Positions 32,076-41,197 of a DNA stretch of 64,000 bases are shown piece after piece. The position numbers were made by a program, and so were the translations under genes. The notes beneath the pieces were generated by a model. The model saw nothing but the letters and a program-made list of their open reading frames with translations. It was not told the DNA's origin and did no database searches. The DNA lies in contig NZ_RHHV01000017.1 of the NCBI RefSeq assembly GCF_003710905.1, forward strand, positions 1-64,000, in the 5' to 3' direction. Every line of letters starts with the position of its first letter. The stretch's first letter is position 1. Origin of the DNA: Brevibacillus parabrevis. GTDB taxonomy: Bacteria; Bacillota; Bacilli; Brevibacillales; Brevibacillaceae.

Positions 32076-33365
32076 ATGAGTTTGTTTGAACTACACCCGA
32101 ATATCCGCATTCGCATCGTGACTTCCTTTCTGACGAAACTGGTTGGAAATATGATTTTCCCGTTCATGGCCATCTACTTTTCTGCCAAAATGGGGTTGGC
32201 TTTGACAGGGTTTTTGTTAAGTCTGACGTTGCTCACTCAGATTTTGCTCGGTTTTTACGGGGGCTATCTGGCTGATCGCTGGGGCAGAAAAAAAGTAATG
32301 GTATACGGTCAATCGGTCCAATGTGCCGCTTTCCTGATCATGACGCTTGCCAATTCACCGTGGCTCGATTCCGCTTGGCTCACTTTTGCCATGATGCTCT
32401 TGCAAAGCGCGAGCAATGGGCTGATTAGTCCAGCAGCCGATGCGATGCTGATTGATGTGAGCACCGCGGAAAATCGCACCTTCATGTACAGCATCAATTA
32501 CTGGGCTTCCAACTTGTCGATTGCAATCGGCTCCGTTCTCGGCGGACTGCTGTTTGCCACGCACCGCTTCGAGCTGTTTATTGCCCTAACCTTGGTCAGT
32601 TTGTTCACGCTCTACATGATGTCTGTGCGCATGCAGGAATCGTATTTTCCGCAAAAGGACAGGGCGCAACGAACTCCTTTTGCAGGCGCAAACGTTCTCG
32701 TGGATGTCATAAAAAGCTACAGGCAGGTAATAACGGATCGTCGCTTTTTGCTGTACTCGCTGGGAGGTCTGTTTATCTTTTCCCTGGAGTTCCAGACTGC
32801 GAACTACGTCGCTGTAAGGCTATCCCACGAGTTCCCGTCCCAAAGCATCTCGCTTTTCGATTGGTTTGCCGTTGAACTGACTGGTCTGAAAATGTTCAGT
32901 CTCATTCAGTTGGAAAATACGCTCCTGGTGGTCTTGCTCTCCCTCTTTATCACGAGGCTGATCCGCCATGCGCGAGAAGCTTCTGCCATGTACGTTGGCG
33001 GGCTGTTGTACATCGTCGGCTATACGGTAATCCTGTACAGCAATTCCCTTTTCCTGCTGATGGCGGCTATGCTAATCGCCACTTGGGGCGAGCTGATTCA
33101 CATTCCGACCAGGCAAACCTTTCTCGCCCGGATTGTCCGCGATGACGCCCGCAGTTCCTACATGGCAGTGAACGGCCTTGTGTTTCAGGGCGCCAGAATC
33201 ATCGGAACGGCTGGAATTACGCTGGGGGCTATTTTCCCTTCCTATCTGATGGCGCTGCTGTTTTTCCTGCTCGGGGTTACGGGCATGTTGATCGTCCGCC
33301 ATGTCGTATCGCAACTGGAGCAGACTCATGTCCCGATGACCCATGCAAAAGAAGCTGCCCGATAA
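32076..33365 (+). CDS. MFS transporter
   Basis: 429 residues with 12 predicted membrane helices. The loop motif GGYLADRWGRKKVM between helices 2 and 3 is the MFS motif A signature. Start ATG follows AGGAGAGGTGG. It is divergently transcribed from the SgrR-type regulator, an arrangement known for sugar or drug efflux pumps (sgrR-setA). Substrate cannot be told from sequence. The candidate promoter has -10 TACAAT at 32040-32045 without a clear -35. Confidence 0.85.
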   Translation: MSLFELHPNIRIRIVTSFLTKLVGNMIFPFMAIYFSAKMGLALTGFLLSLTLLTQILLGFYGGYLADRWGRKKVMVYGQSVQCAAFLIMTLANSPWLDSAWLTFAMMLLQSASNGLISPAADAMLIDVSTAENRTFMYSINYWASNLSIAIGSVLGGLLFATHRFELFIALTLVSLFTLYMMSVRMQESYFPQKDRAQRTPFAGANVLVDVIKSYRQVITDRRFLLYSLGGLFIFSLEFQTANYVAVRLSHEFPSQSISLFDWFAVELTGLKMFSLIQLENTLLVVLLSLFITRLIRHAREASAMYVGGLLYIVGYTVILYSNSLFLLMAAMLIATWGELIHIPTRQTFLARIVRDDARSSYMAVNGLVFQGARIIGTAGITLGAIFPSYLMALLFFLLGVTGMLIVRHVVSQLEQTHVPMTHAKEAAR

Positions 33366-33382
33366 TGCTCGGACAGCTTCTT
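33349..33382. terminator. Terminator between MFS and DUF2157 genes
   Basis: Stem AAGAAGCTG/CAGCTTCTT enclosing CCGA/TCGG, at the convergent ends. The T-tracts are interrupted on both sides, so its strength is uncertain. Confidence 0.55.
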
Positions 33383-33409
33383 GCTGTTTCTTTTCAAGAT
33401 GCTTCATCT

Positions 33410-35590
33410 TTATTCCGACGACAGGCTCTCCAGCAAGGCATCGCCCTTGGCTCCGACTCTGATCGTCGCAAACTTTGCATTTTCCTGTACTTCCAATCCT
33501 GTTCCTTCAGGGACAAAATAGCTCTCGATTCCGTACTCAACCTGGCCCCATCCGACTGTTTTCCCATTGATGACGACATCGGACGGATCAGCCGTATAAG
33601 GCTTGTTCCAGACGCCTGCTTTTTCATAGTAGCCACTGTAGCCGTACACATTCTGTTCTTGCTTCCGTAATACGACACGGACTTTTTCCCCGGAAGGAAG
33701 CTCCTCGTCTGCAAGTGTCGATATGTCGTAGTTCAATCTCACATAATCGCCTTGCAACAGCGAGCGTGGGTCGACTGGCGCCAGCTTCAGCTTGACGGAG
33801 GTTCCTTGGGACAAAATCGTCTCGCTGCTGTACACCTGGTAGCCTGCCAAAACAAGTTGAAGCAGCATAATCATCAGCAAAATTAGCGGCCGCTTCGCAA
33901 AGACTGGCGACACTATCGGCGTGTCTGACTGTACGCGCCGCTCCAGCCAATAGCTGACGAGGAAAAAGACGATGCTCAAAAGCAGCAGACTCAACGATTT
34001 ATGCAGCAAGCTCCACAACAGGTCGTAATACTTCATCAGCAAAAAGGCAAACCAGAAGGCGAGAACGATGCCGAAAGCGCTTTTGCTCTTCCTGTGCAAG
34101 GTCTGATAAAGCAAATAAGTCGTGAAGACAAAGAACCCGGCTTGAATCAGCAAATTCACGGCAAATGATTCAAAATGAAGCTCGGTCAACGCAAGCAAAG
34201 ACAGCAAGCCGTAGACGAGGGAGCTGTTTCGCAAGACGGCGGGCAGGCTTCGGACGTAATACATCCCCATTTGGAACACAAACAGGATCAAAAGCACCGT
34301 CGTATCCTGCATGAACATGTTGTTCGTAAGCTTGAAATAGAGCACGAGCAGAAAGGCGAGTTGGGTCAAGAGCCGCGCGGGAATGCCAGCTACCGCCTTC
34401 CACACGTAGAGCAAAACGGCGAGGAACACCACCCAATAATAACCTTCCAAAAACAGCGAGGAGCCGATTCCGAGCAAATAGCCTATCGTAAGCAATGTAT
34501 AACGAACCGTTGCATTCATTTTCGGAAGCAACAAAACCGGGGCAAGAAACCCGAGCAGCGACAGGAAAAAGATAAAATACAGCACCGATTCGTCATCGAA
34601 TACAAGAACGAGCAGCCCGGTCAGCGAAATGGCTCCAATGAATGCGGCAATCGTCGTTACCAGCACCGTAAATGCTTCCTGGAAAAATTGCACCCACTTG
34701 CTTTTTTGGTGCGCCGATTCCTTGCGCAGCCAGTTGATGCCCACGACCGCCCCCCAGACCAAACCCGCAGCCGCCAACAGCGCCACGAGGAAAAAGCCCT
34801 CAGAGTAATACTCAAGCATATACCAGAAAAACTTCGCGAGCAGGAACAAAGACAGCATGGAAGCTGTCGCAATCAGCAGTCCGCGGTTGGGCAGCCATTT
34901 CAAAAAGGTTACGAACAGGACGGCTCCGACCAAAAGATACAGAATTTCAGGCAATGCATCGTACACTTCGACAAACGATGAGATGAACAAGCTGACGGAA
35001 AAGACGAGAAAGGACAAATAATAGATCGGTTGAGACGGCAGCTTTCGCGTCGACGTCAGCCAAAAAAGCACCATATTGCCAAGTGCGACCAGCCAGAAAA
35101 TCATGTACCACCATTCGCTCTCGCGCGATACGTGAACGACTGTCGGTTCGAGGAAAAAGATCAGGGCCAGATGCGCCAAAACATAGCTGATCACGTAAAA
35201 AGGCTGGTAGCGCGTAAAAATCGCGAAGAGCAGGTTAGGAATCAGCCAGACGACAAACAGCATGTAGCTATCGGCGTGAGAGTTGTAAATCTGCCCTAAA
35301 AGAGCGACACAAAGTCCAAATGCCAGACCTCCGGCAACCAGCAGCCAATTGCTGAGGAAAGCATGACGTTTCAACAACACGGACGTGACATAGGATGAGA
35401 GATAAAAAAGAACCAATACAGTGACACTGACACCTATTTTCTCCCATCTGTCCAGCATCGGCCAGTTGGAGGCGAAAAAGTAAAACAGGGCTGAAAGCAA
35501 AAGTGAAATGGCCAAGAAGTACCCCGTCTGAACTCCCCTTTGTTCCATCTGCACCACCATCCCTTCTGATTTGCTTTCATGTATTTCCAT
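33410..35590 (-). CDS. DUF2157 / GDYXXLXY-domain membrane protein
   Basis: About 726 residues. N-terminal DUF2157-like region followed by some 18-20 hydrophobic helices, and a C-terminal extracytoplasmic domain of about 150 residues with the signature LLQGDYVRLNYDIS (GDYXXLXY family). Function is unknown. It ends the plus-to-minus convergence with the MFS gene. The start is uncertain: ATG 35590 has GAAGGA, but TATAAT there could be a -10 box, in which case a start near 35548 (MEQRGVQTG) is right. Confidence 0.75.
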   Translation of the reverse strand: MEIHESKSEGMVVQMEQRGVQTGYFLAISLLLSALFYFFASNWPMLDRWEKIGVSVTVLVLFYLSSYVTSVLLKRHAFLSNWLLVAGGLAFGLCVALLGQIYNSHADSYMLFVVWLIPNLLFAIFTRYQPFYVISYVLAHLALIFFLEPTVVHVSRESEWWYMIFWLVALGNMVLFWLTSTRKLPSQPIYYLSFLVFSVSLFISSFVEVYDALPEILYLLVGAVLFVTFLKWLPNRGLLIATASMLSLFLLAKFFWYMLEYYSEGFFLVALLAAAGLVWGAVVGINWLRKESAHQKSKWVQFFQEAFTVLVTTIAAFIGAISLTGLLVLVFDDESVLYFIFFLSLLGFLAPVLLLPKMNATVRYTLLTIGYLLGIGSSLFLEGYYWVVFLAVLLYVWKAVAGIPARLLTQLAFLLVLYFKLTNNMFMQDTTVLLILFVFQMGMYYVRSLPAVLRNSSLVYGLLSLLALTELHFESFAVNLLIQAGFFVFTTYLLYQTLHRKSKSAFGIVLAFWFAFLLMKYYDLLWSLLHKSLSLLLLSIVFFLVSYWLERRVQSDTPIVSPVFAKRPLILLMIMLLQLVLAGYQVYSSETILSQGTSVKLKLAPVDPRSLLQGDYVRLNYDISTLADEELPSGEKVRVVLRKQEQNVYGYSGYYEKAGVWNKPYTADPSDVVINGKTVGWGQVEYGIESYFVPEGTGLEVQENAKFATIRVGAKGDALLESLSSE

Positions 35591-35653
35591 TATATCCTTC
35601 TTTTGCAGAAAAAACGTCCTGCGGTTTTGTGCCACCAGTAGCCTTGTCAAAAT

Positions 35654-35678
35654 AAAAAGACTGCCGTAATGGCAGTCT
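35654..35678 (-). terminator. rqcP terminator
   Basis: Minus-strand stem AGACTGCC/GGCAGTCT with a 5-nt loop and TTTTTATTTT. Confidence 0.85.
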
Positions 35679-35698
35679 AAGTTGCAATCCTGGGCACG

Positions 35699-35992
35699 TT
35701 ACCCTTTCAAATAAGCGTCCTCTTCTTTTTCGTCACGTGGCACGGGAACTTCACCAATGACTGTATAGAGCGAAGCTGCTTCTTCTTTTCGCGGATTTTC
35801 CTTGATGTCTTCTACTTTTACGGAAACGATCTTTTGTCCGAAACGGATCGCCAGCTTGTCGCCAATTTTCACGTTGCTGGATGCTTTGGCCGGACGATCG
35901 TTGATTTCTACCCGAGCTTTGTCGCACACTTCTTTTGCCAGCGTACGGCGCTTGATCAGGCGGGATACTTTCAAATACTTATCCAGTCTCAT
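35699..35992 (-). CDS. rqcP: S4-domain RNA-binding protein RqcP (YabO/HslR)
   Basis: 97 residues. S4 domain in residues 1-60 (MRLDKYLKVSRLIKRRTLAKE) and an acidic tail. In B. subtilis RqcP works with RqcH in ribosome-associated quality control, stabilising the P-site tRNA while alanine tails are added to stalled chains on 50S subunits. ATG 35992 overlaps the yabN stop. It is followed by a terminator, so yabP is not in the same operon here, unlike in B. subtilis. Confidence 0.92.
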   Translation of the reverse strand: MRLDKYLKVSRLIKRRTLAKEVCDKARVEINDRPAKASSNVKIGDKLAIRFGQKIVSVKVEDIKENPRKEEAASLYTVIGEVPVPRDEKEEDAYLKG

Positions 35993-35994
35993 CC

Positions 35995-37497
35995 TTACTC
36001 TCTCCCTTTTGTCTGGTGTTTGGCTTCCTCCCACCATTTGTCCATTTCCTGCAAATCGGTTTGTTCAAAGGTGCGGCCAGCTTCGTGCAGCTTCCCTTCG
36101 ATATAGGAAAAACGCTTTTTGAACTTGTTGTTTGTCAGTGCCAGCGCTTCTTCCGGATCAATTTTGAGGAAACGAGCCAGATTGACCACGGCAAAGAGCA
36201 AATCGCCCAATTCGCCAGCGCGCTCTTCTGCGGACGCTTCCCGCAGCTCGTTGTATTCCTCTTCTACCTTTTTGTACACATCTGCAATATCGTCCCAGTC
36301 GAAGCCGACTTCCGCTGCTTTTTTCTGAAGCTTGTAAGCGTACATCAGTGCTGGCAGATCGCGCGGAATACCGGAAAGTTTGGACGCGGCGGCCACGTCG
36401 ATTCCTTTTGCCGCTTTTTCCTGTGCCTTGATTTCTTGCCAGTTCGCGAGCGCTTCCTCTGAATCATTGGCACTCTTTTCCCCGAATACGTGCGGATGAC
36501 GGCGCACCAGCTTCTCATTCAAAGTCGCAACCACATCGTCGACGGTAAAATATCCATCTTCCGCTGCGATTTGCGAATGCAGCATGATCTGCATCAACAA
36601 ATCACCCAACTCCTCGCACATCGCATCCGGGTCTTCGTCATCAATCGTTTCCAGTACCTCGTACGTTTCTTCGATCAAATTTTTGCGAATGCTTTGATGC
36701 GTCTGCTCGCGATCCCACGGGCAGCCATCCGGACTGCGCAAAATGGCGACGATCTCTTTTAAATAAGAAAACTGACGGTATGATACGGTGTCGTCTGTAG
36801 TTGGCGGCACGTACACCAAAGACAAATTGCCGAAATGCTCGACCCGGTCCAGCTCGTACAGCGGAACGCTCTCGATCCGCTCTTGGCCCGCTACGCCGAC
36901 AGCTGTAGCCACCGTTACCACGTAATCATCCGGCAACACTTCCATCAAGGTCAGCTTCACATCCGATGCGACGAAAGCATCGTATACTTGCGCGATAATC
37001 GTGTGCAGCCCTGGCGACACTTGATGCGCCGAGAGAGCCGTCCCGTCGAGCAAGGAAAAGCCCTCGATCGGGTCGATGTGCAGTCTTGCGAAAAGGGGGT
37101 CGATAAAGCTTTGCCCGCCGCCGATCTCAATCTGCACGCCGCGATTCGGGCCTTCTTCAAGCAACAACTGAACCGTGCGTTCCGCCACCAAAGGATGGCC
37201 AGGAACGGCGTACACGATATGACCTGCTTCCTGCACTTTGCCCAACAGCCGTTCGACGATGTCTGCGTACACCTCGGCGAAGCCGTCGTGCTGCTCGTAC
37301 ACTTCGTCAAAAGAGGTCAGGGCGACGCCTTCGCTTGCCAACTGCGCGACAACCGGATGCTCTTTCGTTCTCAAGTACAGCTGGTCAGCCTGTTTGAGTG
37401 TCCGATAAATCCCATACGGAAGCTGATCGAGGTCACCTGCGCCCAGCCCCACTACCGTAATCGTATTTTTGTTCTTATCCAATCGTTTCGCCTCCAC
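35995..37497 (-). CDS. yabN: YabN: tetrapyrrole methylase-like domain plus MazG pyrophosphohydrolase
   Basis: 500 residues. Residues 10-225 resemble a tetrapyrrole (corrin/porphyrin) methylase (TVVGLGAGDLDQLP, VYAVPGHPLVAERT). Residues 250-490 hold two MazG domains with the EExxE and ExxD metal motifs (LIEETYEVLETI, ELGDLLMQIMLHSQ and KVEEEYNELREA, ELGDLLFAVVNLAR). MazG hydrolyses nucleoside triphosphates to monophosphates and PPi and may clean up aberrant nucleotides. A GTG start with AGGTAG upstream is the only reasonable one. It lies between yabM and rqcP as in B. subtilis. Confidence 0.92.
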   Translation of the reverse strand: MEAKRLDKNKNTITVVGLGAGDLDQLPYGIYRTLKQADQLYLRTKEHPVVAQLASEGVALTSFDEVYEQHDGFAEVYADIVERLLGKVQEAGHIVYAVPGHPLVAERTVQLLLEEGPNRGVQIEIGGGQSFIDPLFARLHIDPIEGFSLLDGTALSAHQVSPGLHTIIAQVYDAFVASDVKLTLMEVLPDDYVVTVATAVGVAGQERIESVPLYELDRVEHFGNLSLVYVPPTTDDTVSYRQFSYLKEIVAILRSPDGCPWDREQTHQSIRKNLIEETYEVLETIDDEDPDAMCEELGDLLMQIMLHSQIAAEDGYFTVDDVVATLNEKLVRRHPHVFGEKSANDSEEALANWQEIKAQEKAAKGIDVAAASKLSGIPRDLPALMYAYKLQKKAAEVGFDWDDIADVYKKVEEEYNELREASAEERAGELGDLLFAVVNLARFLKIDPEEALALTNNKFKKRFSYIEGKLHEAGRTFEQTDLQEMDKWWEEAKHQTKGRE

Positions 37498-37515
37498 TCG
37501 ACTACCTCATGCCTT

Positions 37516-39150
37516 TTATTTGGGGAGAAGCTGGAACCGTGTCAACAGCGCAGCAATTCGTTTTCCTTTTGGCAGGAAATGAATGTCGTTTCGCGTAAGC
37601 CCGCCTGTTTTCAAAAGCGCCAGCACATACACTACTGCCCCTGCACCAACGGCAAGCAGTCCAACCAGCGTCTGGAACAGTCGTTCAGACATGCCTGCCT
37701 TCCCGAGCAAGGCCGTTGCTCCCCATTCCACAATCAGGACAACCACTGACATGACGATGACAGACAAAAACGGCTTTTTGACTGTTTGGCGCAATCCAAT
37801 CTGCGCCCCTGTATATTTTTTCACAGCGAGCACGTTCAACCCCATCGCTACGAGATAGGCAATGACCGTAGACAGTGCCGCGCCGGAAATCCCCCAAAGA
37901 GGGACGAGCGCAAGGTTTAATATGAGTTTGACGAGCACACCGATAAACAAGTTGCGCGCAGGCCGCATGACGCGCCCCAACCCTTGCAAAATGCCCGCGC
38001 TGGCAATGCTCAATGTGGCAAAAATAATCGTGAAGGATTGAACCGCAAGCGCTTCGGTTCCGTTTTTATCGCCGTACAGCATGACGTTGATCGGCTCGGC
38101 AAGCAGGGCCAACCCAAACGATGCCGGGAGTCCCAGCAAGAATGTCAGGCGAATGGCGATTTCGGAACGGTTCGCAATCATTTGATGCTGACGCTGGGCG
38201 ACTGCTTCGCTGATCGCAGGCACAAGCGCCAAAGACAGCGAGGTGGCAAAAAATGTACCGAACTGAATGAGCGGTTGCCCGCGGTCAAATGCCCCTTTTG
38301 CCAGTTTGGCCAAATCTTCCGGGGTCCCGCTGATTTGCAGCATGTTCACGACGGTAACAGAATCGACAAGCGGGACGAGCGGCAAAACAAGCGCCCCCAT
38401 GCAAATCGGAACCGCATACATCAACAGGCTGCGCAGCACCTGACGGTTGGTCCAGGCGCTCACTCCCGCTTGCTGAGTCCTTTCCGGAATCAGTTGGGCG
38501 CCCTGCTTGTCTCTTCTCCAGTACCAAAGCAAGACGAGGATGGCGGCAATACCGCCGGGAAATGCGGCAAACACCGCTCCCGTACCAGCGAGATAAGCAT
38601 CCTGGTAAACGTTCATCGCCCAGAAAGCGGCGACCAAAATGAAAATAACGCGAATCAACTGCTCAATAACTTGTGATACTCCTGTTGGCATCATGTTTTG
38701 ATGTCCTTGAAAATACCCGCGCAAGATCGCTGCCATCGGCACGAGCGGCAGGGACCAGGCAACAGCACGCAGCGGAGTCGTCAAATGCTCATCCCCCATG
38801 AACCGGGCAATGACTGGTGCTCCTGTGTACAACAGCATAAAGAAAAACAAGCCGAGCACGACCAGCGCAATACTGGCAACACGGAACGCTCTTCGCGCTC
38901 CCAGCGTATCGCCGATTGCGACGCGCTCCGAGACGATCTTGGAGATGGCGATAGGAAAGCCTGCCGTCGCCAGGATCAACAACGTGGTATACAGCGGGTA
39001 TACTTGCATATATACGTACAAGCCGATATCTCCGGCAATGTTTTGGTATGGAATGCGGTATACTGCGCCAAGCAGCTTGGAGACAAGACCGGCAACCCCT
39101 AATATTGCGGCGCCTTTCACAAATTGAACAGATGCCTTTTCTTGAGCCAT
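37516..39150 (-). CDS. yabM: Polysaccharide flippase of the SpoVB/MurJ type (YabM)
   Basis: 544 residues and about 14 membrane helices, MOP exporter superfamily. FVKGAAILGVAGLVSKLLGAVYRIPY at the N-terminus is typical of the SpoVB group. Members move lipid-linked precursors across the membrane; the specific cargo of YabM is not established. The chosen ATG gives MAQEKASV; GGAGAGGAG lies somewhat far (13 bp). It sits between spoVT and yabN, as in B. subtilis, and could share an operon with yabN-rqcP. Confidence 0.88.
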   Translation of the reverse strand: MAQEKASVQFVKGAAILGVAGLVSKLLGAVYRIPYQNIAGDIGLYVYMQVYPLYTTLLILATAGFPIAISKIVSERVAIGDTLGARRAFRVASIALVVLGLFFFMLLYTGAPVIARFMGDEHLTTPLRAVAWSLPLVPMAAILRGYFQGHQNMMPTGVSQVIEQLIRVIFILVAAFWAMNVYQDAYLAGTGAVFAAFPGGIAAILVLLWYWRRDKQGAQLIPERTQQAGVSAWTNRQVLRSLLMYAVPICMGALVLPLVPLVDSVTVVNMLQISGTPEDLAKLAKGAFDRGQPLIQFGTFFATSLSLALVPAISEAVAQRQHQMIANRSEIAIRLTFLLGLPASFGLALLAEPINVMLYGDKNGTEALAVQSFTIIFATLSIASAGILQGLGRVMRPARNLFIGVLVKLILNLALVPLWGISGAALSTVIAYLVAMGLNVLAVKKYTGAQIGLRQTVKKPFLSVIVMSVVVLIVEWGATALLGKAGMSERLFQTLVGLLAVGAGAVVYVLALLKTGGLTRNDIHFLPKGKRIAALLTRFQLLPK

Positions 39151-39265
39151 GTGCGTGAAATTTCTCCTCTCCAACCAGAAACTTCGTCCATTATACCACA
39201 AGCAAATCGGCGAGAAAAAATCTGCCAAGCCCTGAACGCAACAGGATCAGCTGATTTTTTTACGA

Positions 39266-39297
39266 CAAAAAAACAGCCTCTTTTGTCCGAGGCTGTT
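39266..39297 (-). terminator. spoVT terminator
   Basis: Minus-strand stem AACAGCCTC/GAGGCTGTT, loop of 8, then seven T residues. Confidence 0.85.
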
Positions 39298-39307
39298 TTT
39301 GTTCTTG

Positions 39308-39850
39308 CTATTGTTCCATTTGCTTTGCCAGGAAACCGGCCGCTGTTTCCGACATCTTCATCTCCAAATCACTCATCTTCGTCGATTCATTTTTGTTGAG
39401 CAGGATGACAGAACCGATCGGGTCCCCTCCCGCTACAATCGGAGCGACGACAAAGGAACCGTACGTTTCACTCATGTCGCGGCAAATTTCATAAGAACCG
39501 GCGTTTTTCTCCAGTCGTGTCTTGCGTTCCTCCAAACACTTCTCCACAATGCTGCCAATCGCTTTTTCCAGATATTCTTTTTTCGATGCGCCAGCGACAG
39601 CGATCACACTGTCACGGTCTGAGATTAATACCGTATGATTCATGCTTTCGTACAGGGAGTCAGCGTATTCTTTTGCAAAATCACCCAGTTCTCCAATCGG
39701 TGAATACTTTTTGAGAATGACTTCTCCGTCACGATCCACAAAAATCTCAAGCGGGTCGCCTTCACGAATGCGCAGTGTACGACGAATCTCCTTAGGAATC
39801 ACGACCCGACCGAGGTCGTCAATTCGACGAACGATACCAGTTGCTTTCAT
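39308..39850 (-). CDS. spoVT: Stage V sporulation regulator SpoVT
   Basis: 180 residues. N-terminal AbrB-type swapped-hairpin DNA-binding domain (TGIVRRIDDLGRVVIPKEIRRTL) and a C-terminal GAF-like domain (about 55-180). In the forespore it tunes sigma-G genes; in B. subtilis it is itself sigma-G-dependent. I could not identify a convincing sigma-G promoter upstream, although CATAGTTA occurs about 90 bp upstream. It is single-gene with a good terminator. Confidence 0.95.
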   Translation of the reverse strand: MKATGIVRRIDDLGRVVIPKEIRRTLRIREGDPLEIFVDRDGEVILKKYSPIGELGDFAKEYADSLYESMNHTVLISDRDSVIAVAGASKKEYLEKAIGSIVEKCLEERKTRLEKNAGSYEICRDMSETYGSFVVAPIVAGGDPIGSVILLNKNESTKMSDLEMKMSETAAGFLAKQMEQ

Positions 39851-40043
39851 GTCATGTTGCCTCGCTTTCCCTGAGAAGTGGGTAGTGAATAAATGGTGGT
39901 TGGTTACTTGTATTTTTTCCTCAAATTCTAATTTTAACTATGGGTGCTTGCATCAATTTTTACCAATTGCTTTGTTACTCTCCCCCGGGTGGTAGCGAGT
40001 GATAATAGTATTTGCCCACGCTTCAAGAATATGCGAGAAAACG

Positions 40044-40072
40044 AAAAAACAGGGAAACGGATTCCCTGTTTT
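40044..40072 (-). terminator. prsA terminator
   Basis: Minus-strand stem AAACAGGGAA/TTCCCTGTTT type (10 bp, short loop) followed by TTTTTTCG. Confidence 0.85.
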
Positions 40073-40087
40073 TGATCAGACGACTTA

Positions 40088-41164
40088 TTATTTTGGAGCG
40101 GCCTCGTTTTTGGATGCAGGCACGTTGTATTTCGTGATCAGCTTGTCCAGCTCGTTTTTGCCAAAAGCGTCATAGCCAGACTCCAGCGCACCTGCGCGAA
40201 GCTGCTCCTTCATTTCGTCGAAGGTTTTTTCTTTGCGGTTTTCCACTTTAATGATGTGGTAGCCAAAGCTTGTTTTCACTGGCGGGCCTACTTCGCCCAC
40301 TTTTTGTGTAATCGCTGCGTCCTTGAACTCAGGCACCCATTGGCTTACGTCAGCATCTGCGTACAGACCGCCGTTTTCCTTGCTTCCAGGGTCATCGGTA
40401 AACTCCTTCGCCAGCTTGGCGAAGTCCTCACCTTTTTTCAGACGCGCTTCGAGGTCGTTGGCGATTTTCAATGCTTCCTCAGGCTTGCGCTGTTCTGTCG
40501 AAATCAGGATGTGGCGTACGGATGCAACGGTGCGCGATGCCTTATCCATTTTGTCAAATTCTTGCTTCAGCGTATTGTCGCTGATGTTCTTTTTCAGAAC
40601 GGTAATCGATTCGTTGATGAGCGCCATTTGGTTGGTTACCATTTCTTTGGTGACCCCTTGGCCTTCCATCAGCTTTGTGAACTTGGCTTCATCCTTGCCC
40701 AGGAAGCCCATGTACTGACCTTTGATTTTTTCAAAGGTTTTATCCGCCAAGTCCTTGGCTTCTTTTTTCATGGCATCGTCTGAGCGACTGGCCAAAATTT
40801 TCGTTGCCGTGTACTCGCGTGCAAAAGCTTTCAGCGCTTGATTGTCGGCAGCCTCGATCATCGTGCCTTGTTGCGGGTTCATGAAGTTGATTACGCGCAG
40901 GAACTCTTCGAACTCCTGACCTGTAATCGTTCCACCCTGATACTCAACAACCACAGCCTTCGCATCTGCTGTATATGGCAGAGTCAGCTTAGGAAATTGT
41001 GTCAAAGGATCGTTGGCATCAGTCGCTTGGTTTCCTTGTTTATTACCGTCTGTCTGACTGGATGGATTTTGGTTTTGCTGAGCATTTTCTTCTGCCTTGC
41101 CGCAGCCCGTCATGAGCGCCACGACCAAAACAGCAGAAGACAAGATCGCTACAGAACGTTTCAT
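40088..41164 (-). CDS. prsA: Foldase PrsA, extracellular lipoprotein
   Basis: 358 residues. Signal peptide with lipobox ALMTGC near residue 18. A long helical region precedes and follows a parvulin-type PPIase domain at about 215-310 (VRHILISTEQRKPEEA, GGLYADADVSQWVPEF, VKTSFGYHIIKVENR). It helps secreted proteins fold at the membrane-wall interface. The ATG follows GGAAGGGAG. It begins 33 bp after the mfd stop, so it may be read through from mfd. B. subtilis does not have it at this place. Confidence 0.9.
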   Translation of the reverse strand: MKRSVAILSSAVLVVALMTGCGKAEENAQQNQNPSSQTDGNKQGNQATDANDPLTQFPKLTLPYTADAKAVVVEYQGGTITGQEFEEFLRVINFMNPQQGTMIEAADNQALKAFAREYTATKILASRSDDAMKKEAKDLADKTFEKIKGQYMGFLGKDEAKFTKLMEGQGVTKEMVTNQMALINESITVLKKNISDNTLKQEFDKMDKASRTVASVRHILISTEQRKPEEALKIANDLEARLKKGEDFAKLAKEFTDDPGSKENGGLYADADVSQWVPEFKDAAITQKVGEVGPPVKTSFGYHIIKVENRKEKTFDEMKEQLRAGALESGYDAFGKNELDKLITKYNVPASKNEAAPK

Positions 41165-41197
41165 AGAAATCTCCCTTCCTGGCAAGTCCTCTGCCCA

